A stretch of DNA of 64,000 nt from Phorcus lineatus (Eukaryota > Mollusca > Gastropoda > Trochida > Trochidae): positions 27,813,645 through 27,877,644 of the forward strand of contig OV121088.1 in assembly GCA_921293015.1 (NCBI GenBank), in the 5' to 3' direction. Under the pieces are notes generated by a model that saw only the letters and a program-made list of their open reading frames with translations, was not told where the DNA came from and ran no database searches. Each line of letters opens with the position of its first letter. Positions within the stretch are counted from its first letter, which is position 1. The position numbers and the translations under genes are program-made. Positions 1 through 10,637 of this stretch are shown piece after piece.

Positions 1-150
1 CTGCCTTTCATAAATCCCTTTTGATCTTCACTTATTATCTTGGGTAGTATGTTCTTAATACGAGCCGATATCACGGCTGAAGCTATTTTATATGAAATGT
101 TTAGTAATGAAATGGGTCTTTAATTTTTTAGTTGCTCCTTTGATTTATTT
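1..150 (-). pseudogene. L1-like non-LTR retrotransposon RT fragment (runs off window edge)
   Basis: Read on the minus strand, about 1-125 translates into a stretch containing RPISLLNISYKIASA and, nearer the window edge, ILPKIISEDQKGF. This is the early reverse-transcriptase region of L1/Tx1-type LINEs, where the usual form is NWRPISLLN followed by a DQ-GF-KGR block. Just upstream (about 120-150) a KGATKKLK-like piece continues the homology in another reading frame, and the expected Trp codon before RPIS is replaced by a stop. The copy is therefore frameshifted and dead. The rest of the element, if present, lies left of the window. Confidence 0.7.
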
Positions 151-526
151 TGATTTTTTTTTTTTTGGATGTAATGTTGAATGATGAAATTTCTTTTCTG
201 TCACAGTAACGTGTATTATTTCACAGATAAAACCTTCAAATGATTTTTATGAAAGCAGCTAGCGTCATTTGGATTACATAAATTAGTAGTGGTAACTGCA
301 GTGAATATCAATTATATCATTGCACAGCGAGTGTCAGAAATACAAAACAGTGGCGTAAAGTCTCAATTAGTGAAGAACATAACGGTTTGTAGGTTGTGAG
401 GGGAAACCACACACCACAGTTGGCACTGTAAGGTAGAATGCTTTGTTTCAATAGATTACATACCGTTTTCTATTTGAAAATACACTCTCAAGTTATACCT
501 AGCCACTGCAACAGGTAGTGGAAATT
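151..526. other. Intergenic, nothing recognised
   Basis: AT-rich sequence between the LINE fragment and the end of the first GNAT gene. I see no coding signal or repeat structure beyond short T-runs. Confidence 0.4.
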
Positions 527-3500
527 TCAAACTATACAAAAACATTCATGTGCGAGAGAATAAACCCTAGCAAGATCTGAGTTACCCCAGGGTCCCTTCT
601 GCATCTTACGAAGTATTACTACGTTCGTATGATCTATCTTAGAAGTTAGGTCTTCCATCAATTTATTCCCTTCAACAATGATCATATCGATATTCTTACT
701 GCTATCGACTCTTTGTAACAGATATAGCATCAGCGATATTGCAATGTTCGCGGAATCGGCATAAAGAGGACACAACTTTAGTAATCCATTGAACATGCGC
801 AGACAACCATATCCGGTAACATGACCCACCCCAGGACCACTAGTCTCCGAAAATGAAACTGCTAGAGCATCACATGCACCTACAATAAATTCCTTCATAA
901 AATCAGGTCGTTCGTGCTTGCTAACACTAACATCATATTTCAGTAGTTCAGGAAGCATATCTTCATTGTAAAGTGATACAGTAGCTCTGTCATACTTCGT
1001 GGACTGCAGTATATCGACAAGGTTGCCAACATTCAAGCGTTTGTGGAGGATACTATAGTCGTAGACGAATCCTTTCCCCGTGTAGAGGTTCATGTGCTCA
1101 GTTTCCAAGACAACAGTCCGGGAACCTGTCTCAACGTCTGCAGCGGCGTACAGCTCTCGTCCCAGACCCCTCCCCCGGACCTCCTTCTTCACCACGTAGA
1201 TTCCACCAGACGCCAGATTAGGGTTGACGTTCAACAGGGCACGCACACCTGTCCATAAAGATAAAAAATGATCACTATATGTGAAAAAAATATATACAAA
1301 CATTCAATTGGGTTATTCACAAATGTTATGATGTTGTTCGGTACAAGTTAGGACTGATACGTATATAGTCCAAACTAAGTTAAATGTTGACATTGAGAAA
1401 TTCAGAGTTTGTTGAAATATTGACTTTGAAAGATATATTGATTTTTGTTGAATGTTGACTTTTATGAATATATTGATTTTGGTTGAATGTTGTCTTAGAA
1501 AGATAGTTTGATTTGGTACCGGTGAATGGTTGACAGTGCATGACTCTTTGATTTTGGACACCTGTTGACATTGAAGAGGTATGGCTGAGAGATGTGGATC
1601 AGTAAGACTAGTGAAATGATGAGTTTCATAATTGTGATATTGTTGGAATTCAGCTAGAAATGTTTGATAAAACATAACTTTGAAACGATGTACCTTTCCT
1701 AAATTGTTGAGTTTGAAAGTGTTTAATGTTGACTTTGATAAAATAGTTTGATTTCCTGAAAAGTCTACTTTGATTGATAGTTTGACTGATATGTTGATTT
1801 TAATTCATTTATTCAGTTCTTTTTATTTCAAAGATTTTGTCACGAAAGAAAGTGTAACTTTGAGAACTCAAAATACATTCCCATTTTCTAAATTATAATA
1901 TACCGCCTTTTATATAACTTTGGAATGATGACTTTAATCTGACTTTCATGACCTTTAAATTTAATGAATTATAAATAACTGGGTCGGAACTTCAGCTTCT
2001 GTAACACTTCTAGAAGACTTAATGAAGAAATAATAATTGTTTAAGCGTACCCAAAACAATTAACTGAAAAGCAAAAACTTTTGTGATACACTTGTTTGAA
2101 ATAGTAAGAGGAAGAAAAATGTTTTATTTGCGTGGCACTTCCTGTACAAACAATATTTACACATAAAATCCTTGTAAAAAGTAGAATCCCGATAGTAAGC
2201 TAATGATGCACTACAACATGCAGAATTATGACACTCATCATTACTTATTCACCAGCATTCTCAATCTAGGATCAAGTTCATCAAGTACCGCCATATTCAA
2301 ACAATCATCGTCCCCCATTTGAAAAAGGTAATTAGTCATGGTGTCGATTGTAAATTGTCCTTGGTCACAATGAGATTTTAAAGAAAAAACAGTTAGCCAT
2401 TACCTAAAAGATATACTCAAATCACAAGAATTCATTTATTAAAAAAGCCCCATACAGCCGTAAACTGGTAGCTGAAGCAATACACAAACTCAATGAAACT
2501 GTTTAGATCTGAAAACTTAAGTTTAAGTAGTCAAATCACAAAGAGTGAGTGAGTTAGTTGGGATTTAACGTGTTCTGAACAATATTTCAGTTATTAAACA
2601 CGTGGATGACAAGCATCCAAAAGAGAGTGGACAGATCAGGGAGAAAGAGATCGACAGGGTGAGGGAAAGACGGAAAGAAAGGCATAGTGAGAGATAGAAC
2701 GCTGGCTTTAAAAGGACTAAAATTTGGTCAGGCTTCTACCTCCACTTAATATCATAAAATGTATCAGTCAGCTAGGAAATGGTTATGAAAGCCTAAGGAC
2801 CACAAGCGAGGTGTTTTTAAATCTGTTTTGAATCTGTACTCAGCAATAAACTCTTTGCAGCAGACACAAAGTTTATGAAGTCACGTCTCAAAAATGCATT
2901 TACCATGACTTAGCATAATAAAACGCAACAATCAGCTAGGAAATGGTTATTAAAACCTACGCTAAAACAGTATGCTCCAATACGATGACGAGCGAGTTGT
3001 GACAAGTATTAAGATGGGTTTTTTTATATTTAAGAGAAATTATGTAAACTCATTTCTCAATTAAATGGCACGACTGCACAATCATATTTATTACAGATAA
3101 ATTTTTATAAGCCTATTCACACTGGTTTAACTACCCTCAATAGAAACTCTTGGGATCGGGTGAGTGAGTGAGTTTTGGGTTTAACGTATTTTCAACAAAG
3201 GTTCAGATATTATACTCTGGATGAAAATCAGCCATGAGAGAGTGGATATGCCATTGAATGTATATATAGGGATGATTTTCTCGTCAACCTACCAAACGGT
3301 TTAAGGAAGTAACCATACACAACACAAGTAACCAAAGACAAATACTCAAATAACTTTTCGGTTCCAAAGACATCATTGTCATTATTAAGCATTAAGGAAA
3401 TCGAATTCTAAGTTATTAGACCAAATTTTATAAAAGATCACACTTATTCTGATCTAAAATAGCTGTTTCTCTTTGACCTGATATTATGCAAAAGAAATAT

Positions 3501-6018
3501 TAGAAATTAAGCACAGCCGTACGAACTAGCGCTCCCGTCCCTAAAATAGAAATGTCAACGCACCTTGGACGAGTCGATTTGGTGCCCACGTGTTGTAAGT
3601 AGGTTAGCACCCCCTTCTACGGTGATGTGGATTCATCGCTCTCGCCTACCGGCTCGAGCGTTGAAATCCATATCACTCTTATGCTAACGTATACATAAAC
3701 ATTTCCTAGCTAATTGATACATTTTATGATATTGAGTAGAGGTTAATTCATCTTTGTGATGTGACTACTTAAACTATGTGTATGTCTGTCTGTAAAGAGT
3801 TTATGCCTGAGTACAGATTACGTAACTACACCCGTCGCCAAATAGAGAGTTAACAACATGAGTAATTAGATCTACTAAGTATGTGTATTGCTGCAGCTAC
3901 CACTTTACGATTGTAGGGGTTTTGGAAATAAATTCATGTGATTTGAGTATATCCTTTAGGTAATGGCTAACTGTTTTTTCTTTAAAATCTCATTGTGACC
4001 AATTACAATCTACAATCGATAACATGACTAATTACCCTTTTCAAACAAATGGGGGACAATGAATGTTTGAAAGAAAGGGGTTATACTTGGTACGTGGTGA
4101 ACTTGATGCTAGATTGAGAAAGCTGGCGAATGAGTAATATGTGTGGCATAATTCTGCATGTTCTTTGTGCATCATTAGCCTACTATCGGGATGCTATATT
4201 TTATCAGGATTTTATGTGTAAATATTGTTTGTACAGAAAGTGACACGCAAATAAAACATTTTTCTTCTTCTTCCTTTTTCATACATGAGTATCACAAAAG
4301 TTTCTGCTTTTTAGTTAACTGTTTTTGGTGCGCTTAAACAATTATTATTTCTAGAAGTGTTACAGCAGTTGAATTTCCGACCCAATTATTTATAATTCAT
4401 TAAATTTAAAGGTCATTAAAGTCATCATTCCAAAGTCACATAAAACGCGATATATTATAATTTAAAAAACGGGAATATATTTTGAGTCCTCAAAGTTACA
4501 CTATCTTTCGACATTTCATTAATGTGACAAAATCTTTAAAATAAAAGGACCTCAATAAATGAATTAAAATCAACATATCCGTCAAACTATCAATCAAAGT
4601 AGACTTTTCAGGAAACCAAACTATTTTATCAAAGTCAACATTAAATGCTTTCAAACTCAACAATTTAGGAAAGGTACATCGTGAAGCTATTATTCACCAA
4701 ACATTTCTAGCTGATCTTAATCTAATCTTAATTTCTCAATGTCAACATTTAACTTAGTTACCATATCATTTCAAAGTCAACATTTCACCAACATCATTAT
4801 AACGTGTCAAAATCAACATTTTTCCTTAACCATGATAAAAATAATATAACATGGGAACAAAAAATACTTTGGTGTAGAAAAAGCCATAGCATTTTGCCAT
4901 GGAAGTTAGGAATGCCATGAAAATTTCCATGGCACTGGAAAATGGCTTTTTCTTAAAATAAGGGAGTTAGATTAATTGTTTTTGTCAAAATTAATATGAA
5001 TCTATATACCCCATATGTTATCAAAATGTAATTCGATGAAAATTTTTCTTAACCAAAAGCGTCAAAATTTTGGCGGTCAACTTAGGACTACGCGTACCAG
5101 TCCTAAATAAATTATCCATGAAACAAGAAATTATAGATAAATATCAGAGATACAAAATAAATGTTGTAAATACCATAAAAAAGAATGAATACATAGTTAT
5201 GCAAATTATTTTTATTATTATTATTGTTTTTTTATCACATAAATCACAAATAAATAAAACAAATTAAAAGAACGCTACAATAAAGGATCCAACCCTTTTG
5301 ACTTAAATATCCTGTGTTCACAGGAACTTGGTTTTTTAAGATTTAAAAACCCATAATTTTTTTTTTTTATGCTAATCGAACAACCTGGAGAATTCACTGA
5401 TGATTATATTGTCACCATATTTCAAAGGGTTTTGTTAAATGTTCTATTTTCGATCCAAGTGAAACGGAAGTTAAAATTGTAAAAAGGGTATAACAGTGAT
5501 GTTGATATGTTATTGTCCACTTTGATAATGCATGGAAATTTATAAACAATGAATTCACCTACGTTATCTTAAGATTAAATCGGTAACCTAGACCAAGTTC
5601 CTCGTCTTATCATGATATTTTAGTTTGAAGAGGTGAAATTCTCCTTTTAGCGTTCAGATTATTACAGCAAAAAGATTTTATTACACCCCCATCCCTCCCA
5701 CATGCGAAATGTCACAAAATTTCAAAACGATTCATTGCTAATGAGATAACACATTAACAACAAATTCAAAAGACAAGTGCCATTGTGACCTTGAACAAGA
5801 TCAAGGTTATAAAGAACATGTGCAGCGAAACTTTACTCATACGTACCAAGAATTTCCCCCGTTGGAGACTCGGCCACGAACCAGCTTGCAGGATCGAGAT
5901 CAAACATAAAGTGGAGAAACTTTATATCAATATTCCATTTCTCCAACGCTGTCAATGTATAGATACTCGCTATGTCGTCTCTAGTAGCCAGCCGTATCTT
6001 GTGGGTCGAGATAGACAT
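527..6018 (-). CDS. GNAT-family N-acetyltransferase, two exons
   Basis: The model joins exon 1 (6018-5847, minus) to exon 2 (1248-527). The donor is G|GTACGT and the acceptor ACAG|GTGTGCG. Both are phase 1, so the join reads in frame through GEILGVRALLNVNP and gives 297 residues. The N-terminal half is a GNAT fold: an opening strand with IRLATRDDIASIY, then the acetyl-CoA pyrophosphate-binding loop RGRGLGREL in exon 2, then NLYTGKGFVYDY. The C-terminal half (from about LLKYDVSVSKHERPDFMKEF) fits the second domain found in animal proteins that pair GNAT with a GNAT-like C-terminal domain. The family transfers an acetyl group from acetyl-CoA to an amine; the substrate cannot be read from sequence. 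A paralogue lies immediately upstream in the same orientation. There is no signal peptide, so a cytosolic location is inferred. The large intron holds an inverted repeat. Confidence 0.8.
2546..2650 (+). repeat. SINE-tail-like fragment
   Basis: Begins GAGTGAGTGAGTTAGTTGGG, followed by a TTTAACG block and an AGAGAGTGGA end. It is shared in direct orientation with 3158-3245. The GTGAGTGAGTGAGTT...TTTAACG pattern is a common molluscan SINE tail. Confidence 0.5.
3158..3245 (+). repeat. SINE-tail-like fragment
   Basis: Contains GTGAGTGAGTGAGTTTTGGG followed by TTTAACGTATTTTCAAC and a GAGAGAGTGGAT end. It parallels 2546-2650 and lies in the spacer of the large inverted repeat. Confidence 0.5.
4877..4952. 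repeat. Short perfect-ended hairpin
   Basis: GAAAAAGCCAT at 4877-4887 is matched by its complement ATGGCTTTTTC at 4942-4952. Further pairing follows inside (TTTGCCATGGAA against TTCCATGGCACT). It lies just outside the right arm of the large inverted repeat. Confidence 0.55.
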
Positions 6019-6496
6019 TTCGCCACTGTTATAAGCTAACTGTGATATGAACGAACACTGCTTTGCTACATTGGAACCTTATCTCACTCAAGGGACACAA
6101 CTCGTCATAGGATTTGAATTTTTAAGTTTTTAAATGCTGAAAAAGACTACTTTGTTAGAATTGGTAGCCTACTTACTGTAATGATTCGAGTTTATTTATA
6201 TTTTCAATAATAATGCTTTTCATCAACTAATTACGACGGAAGCTTAATTGCCATCTCTTATGATGTAATCACTATAAACATGTATGTTAAAAATAATTGA
6301 AGTTTTAAACATTTGAGTGTGAGTATCATGCATACAAAACTTTTTCCATAAAATATCTAAATAGTCTTTAAGAAGTGTCAATTTCCGATTTTGTCTTAAA
6401 TTAGGTAACTTGATTAAAATGGCACTTATAGATAAATAAGGTGATCTTACATTACCAATTTCAAATTACAAGAACTTAAGTTTTTATAGTTACATA
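6019..6496. other. 5' flank of the first GNAT gene
   Basis: AT-rich sequence upstream of the ATG at 6018 (minus strand). No convincing TATA box or other named element can be assigned by eye. Confidence 0.3.
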
Positions 6497-6747
6497 CAGC
6501 TGCATACCGAAAGTTTGTTCACATTCTACTGAATCGCAGTGCAAATGACCTGCCAAAACTGTTACGGGTAATTGTGGGGTACGATAAACATTTGCCTTAA
6601 AGAAGAATGGATCTGCATATGTGTATTGCAAATTTAATATTTTACGTTTGTTTTTCGCAACGCTACGATAACTCAAAGGCATCTCAAATGACATGATATT
6701 TGCACTAGTAAATACAGGTGTGTGAACAAACTTTTGGCATGCAGCTG
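6497..6747. mobile_element. MITE family 1, internally deleted copy (about 251 bp)
   Basis: Starts CAGCTGCATACCGAAAGTTT and ends with the near-complement AAACTTTTGGCATGCAGCTG. Terminal inverted repeats are about 30 bp. The left flank is TA and the ends begin CAG, as in Tc1/mariner-type elements. A short open frame inside it is shared with the 35.6-36.3 kb copy only because the DNA repeat is shared. Other copies lie near 9.5, 20.4, 35.6 and 50.8 kb. Confidence 0.8.
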
Positions 6748-7592
6748 TTTAGGTCAAATAGCAAATCTCATGGTAAAAACAATAGACGTTATTTGGAAAG
6801 AAAGAGAAAAACCGATATAATCGAAAACGATGAACAAATGATTCTAATAATTCTGTAACATAAAGAATATTCAAGAAATCAATATCGATCATGTCTATCG
6901 GGAAATATATTACATAGGAATTAAAACAAAAAAACCATCTTATTGAATCACGTCAAAGAACATATCAATTTGAATTTTCTTTTTTCATTTCTGCATACTC
7001 AAATTCAACCAGCTTATATGTTACCTACATGTACCTGCCAATTTGAATCTTGGTTTATAGATGCATGTTTTTCATTCTCGGTATATATTAGAGTTAATAA
7101 TTGATAATTTGAGGATTTGTAAATGATCAAAGCTCTTGAATAAATTGTAATAATGAAGAATCAAATGTCATTATAACTTTTATATAAAAAAAAGAGTCGA
7201 TAGACTGCCAAAAATTACTACTAAATTTACTTTTCCGGTCATCAAGGGTATTAAAATTGATGTATATTTCATTATCCAGCTACCTGTTTATTTAAAATTA
7301 TTCAAAAACTTCCGCCATTTCAACTTAAAGTTGATTTCGATATTTAGATAGCACCGAAACTTACAGCAGACAGAGAAAATATTTTTGAAAGATTAATATC
7401 AAGCCTTTGCCCCCGGTGCATTTTGTGTAACACTTGAATGTTTCTATGAGAAACGCGAGATACAAGCTTACACATGTTTTCCTTTCTCTCGTTAGTAATT
7501 TAACTGATATCTTTAGAACTATCAACGTTTTCCAACAATTTTCTTATCAACGCCATTGCTATTGGATGAGAGTCTGCGTACACCGATGTTGC
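6748..7592. other. Intergenic, nothing recognised
   Basis: AT-rich. I looked here on the minus strand for the missing C-terminal domain of the second GNAT copy and found no matching exon. Confidence 0.35.
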
Positions 7593-8659
7593 CTAGTAAC
7601 CAGAATCCATCCACGTTCGAACGAACTTTGACCTCTCATGCTTGGCCACGTTACAGTCGTATTTCAGTAGCTTGGGTAACATCTTTTCCGTAAAAGGGGT
7701 CAAGGTCATGAGAGACGCCTCACCAGGCAATGCGTCATAAAGATGTCCGATGTTCATTCTCTTTTCGAAAAATTCAATGTCAATGATAAAACCTTGGGAA
7801 GTATATAAGTTCACGTCAGTTGCTTGAAGAACCATGGGACTATCTCCAATTGCGTTCATTGCAGCCTTGTTAACAGAACGTCCAATCTTCAACCCCCTTA
7901 GTTCTTGTTTGACAATGTACATTCCGCCAGCTATTACCTTTGTGTTCATATATGCCAGAGCCCGCACACTGCACAATGATAGAAATACACAAGTGTATGC
8001 ATGTTTACACCAGGTAGACAGAAGACACACATTAAAATCTGATATTTACTTCTTTATTTTACTTCTTATTATGTTTCTAAATATCGTAAATTCTCTAATT
8101 CTCTAATGATCAAGTTATATCAGGATGTAAAACCCTTTTAGATAGGCTCTTGTCCAACACGTTTGAATATGTAACATGTTTATAACAATTCATAATGATT
8201 ATTATCCACTTCCTATATATCCATGGTAGGATGAAGCGAGTGCTCTGTGTGGTCTAAGATGAGGTCAAAGATGGCTGATTTTTTTAATATTAACGTTTAT
8301 CTTTTTAACCGGAAGTTGTTGTGATCTGCACAACGCATAAAGAATCTTATGCCTATCACGATTCAAATTGAATACCAAATATTTACGTTTTGAATTTCAT
8401 TGAAGGTCACTGGGATTTAATCTACATAGTTGGCAACATGACTTTTCATAATCATCCCAAAAAAGATGGTGTAAAACGACTTACCAATGACTTCTTTGTC
8501 CTCAGTCTCGGCCACATACCAGTCCCGAGAGTCGGTGTCGAATGAAGCATAGTAGAAATCTGTTATGACCTGAAAGCCTTCCCTGTCTGATATTTTCGTG
8601 ACAGCTTTAACATCCTCACGAACTGCTTTTCTAATTGTGTACTTAGGTACGGTTGTCAT
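7593..8659 (-). pseudogene. Second GNAT-family copy, probably decayed
   Basis: Exon 1 is 8659-8485 (minus), 58 codons beginning MTTVPKYTIRKAVRED, with donor G|GTAAGT in phase 1. Exon 2 (7968-7593) starts after TGCAG and reads VRALAYMNTKVIAGG, then LRGLKIGRS, NLYTSQGFIID, and MLPKLLKYDCNVAKHE. These blocks match the first GNAT gene one for one, and the intron is at the same place. Two things are wrong. The acceptor of the intact copy is ACAG|GTGTGCG, but here it is GCAG|TGTGCGG; one G is missing, so the phase-1 donor no longer joins in frame. The frame then stops at 7593, just after KHERSKFVRTW, so the whole C-terminal domain is absent. It could still be a shorter gene if an unusual splice site is used; decay is likelier. 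Confidence 0.7.
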
Positions 8660-9547
8660 TTTAAAGCTGTAGGTTGTCTCTTGTAAACTAAGAGGCAAAA
8701 GAAAGAAAACAACATTTATTTTTGGCCACCTTTCAATGAGCATCAAAACAATACGAAAAAATGAATAGTCCATTAAAACATGGGGTTTGGATGTTTTGTT
8801 TATGACTAACGAGAAACGCACAAATGAACAAAGAGAATATCTCTTATTAACGAAACTGTGTTCTTGTACTGTGTCGTTATTAAGCAGAGACACTGCTATA
8901 GTAGTCATACATTAAAAGTCACTATATCAAGATTTTGTAATGCTTCATTTGTTTAAAATTTCCTTGTTCAAAATTAGTTTATGACAAAAATATCATCCGT
9001 AGCGTTTACCCGCACTGTACTCAAAACAATTATCTAAAATCTCGTGTCAAACAAAACTTCATACGACCATTCCAGTGTGGACGCCTTTAAAACTGGTCGA
9101 ATTCAGGAAATGGAATCGTGTAGCTCAACCGAACTTTGCAGGTTCGCTTAAGGATTCTTTCTATTGATTAGAAAACGATGCTCTTGCAATAGTAATTTTT
9201 CCTTTTAATGGGATCCCCTTATTTTCGTAAGGAAGATTTCTACAGGACCTTTAAGAGCTCTCGGTCGTAAATGTGAAGACATAAGCAAATTAAAATTTTC
9301 CTGTGTCGGATTGGTATTAAAATAGCTTGGTAACAACATTTTCTACTTTCATTGCAATATGAACAGATTAACAAATAGTGAAATTCGTCTTGGATAAAGT
9401 CATAATTACATTTTGAACACTTCAATAAATCAGTATTTACATCTGTATCGTACCGATATTGCTGCATTTTATTGCTCATACATCTAGGTTTACACAGAGT
9501 TCGTAGTAGATCTCTATTTGAATTTATTTTCTAAATGTAAAGCACTG
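8660..9547. other. Intergenic, nothing recognised
   Basis: Flank upstream of the second GNAT copy. No repeat or coding signature recognised before the MITE at 9548. Confidence 0.3.
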
Positions 9548-10165
9548 CAGCTGCAAACCATGAGTTTGTTCACATACCTGCGTATCCTAGTGCAAATATC
9601 ATGTAATTTATAATGTCTTTGAGGCATTGTTACCTTGCGAAAAAGAAACGGATAATGCTGAATTTTCGATACAGAGGTGAACATCCATTGCACCCTAACG
9701 CAATCGTATTCCATACCAAACAGTTAACCGTAATAGTTTTGGCAGGTCACTGAAGTGACAAGGGGTCAAAATTTCGAAAATAGTAACTTTTATTTTTCTC
9801 TACAAAATCCAGTGACCAACAGCTTTAAAAACAAGTCATGTTTGTTCGTTTGCATTAAGTCAATATGTTTTGTTGATTTTTTTCTCAGAGAGTCAAAATG
9901 TAATATTTGAATAAAAATGTATCGAAATCGGAATTTCGAAAATGTGACACCTTCTGTCTATTTAATCATGCCAAATTCTAGTTATTGCACGAGAGGATAG
10001 ACAAACCAACAATATGTTAAAGAATGGCTATTTTACACGTTGATAATGGGAGACCCTTTGTCAGTTCTACTGAAGTATTTTCATAGACGTTTAAACAAAA
10101 TCTAAATTACATGATATTTACACTAAAATAAGGTAGTAAGTGAAAAAACTTTTGATATGCAGCTG
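9548..10165. mobile_element. MITE family 1, near full-length copy (about 618 bp)
   Basis: Left end CAGCTGCAAACCATGAGTTT, then AGTGCAAATATCATGTAATT. Right end is the complement (TTACATGATATTTACACTAA ... TTTTGATATGCAGCTG). It has the same inner sequence as the 35.6-kb copy, including the GTTACCTTGCGAAAAAGAAA region. Confidence 0.75.
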
Positions 10166-10304
10166 TGCAGAATGTTGAATGCTTAAAAATCTTGCAATTC
10201 CTCTGAAACATATGCAATCATTTTAAAGTCCATGCGCATTGGCCTTGTTTTATACACTTTTTTTTTTTTTTTACTTTTGGCCACATGTGATGCCGTGAAT
10301 GGAA

Positions 10305-10637
10305 CATCCTGCTACATCAGCGTAATTGATTCCGCTGAGCTCCTTCCAAATACCATGATCTCTTTCGGGCCAACTGCCTCATATGGCTGGTAGCTTGATA
10401 TTCGTGGCTATGTCCACCTGTTATTTTTTCAGCCAATGATATGTCGTTATGCAAGAAGATTGTATCCATTATCTTTAATTCAATGTTTTTTTCATACGGG
10501 TTGTGTCGCTGTTGCTGGATACGAGTGGTTTCATTGGTTGGTTAGATAGCTAGCGATACGAGGATTTTGGCCTGAAGGAGATCAGGGTATTCGGACGGAT
10601 CTCAAAGGAGAAAAATACGCTGATTTAGCTGGCCATG
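10305..10637. mobile_element. MITE family 2, diverged copy (about 333 bp)
   Basis: Starts CATCCTGCTACATCAGCGTA and ends with ATACGCTGATTTAGCTGGCC, an imperfect inverted terminal repeat that continues inward (GAGCTCCTTCC against GGAGATCAGGG). It matches the better preserved copy at 28740-29015. Confidence 0.65.

Larger units (their letters stand above)
1372..4759. repeat. Large imperfect inverted repeat inside the GNAT intron
   Basis: Sequence from about 1372 to 2790 reappears as its reverse complement from about 4759 down to 3690. Examples: the block with CAATTAACTGAAAAGCAAAA near 2060 matches the region near 4310; the AACAATATTTACACATAAAA block near 2150 matches 4205-4225; and the outermost matching block (TTAAATGTTGACATTGAGAA, near 1380) matches near 4740. 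The left arm keeps about 250 bp of TTGAATGTTGACTTT-like short repeats (1400-1640) that the right arm has lost. The central spacer (about 2790-3690) holds SINE-tail pieces. It looks like a foldback or palindromic mobile element, or a segmental inverted duplication. No protein-coding potential was seen. Confidence 0.8.

Noticed and set aside
6476-6694. Minus-strand open frame that recurs almost unchanged at 36063-36356
   Set aside because: Both lie inside copies of the same MITE and include its terminal repeat. Similarity is at the DNA level, and there is no protein family or domain.
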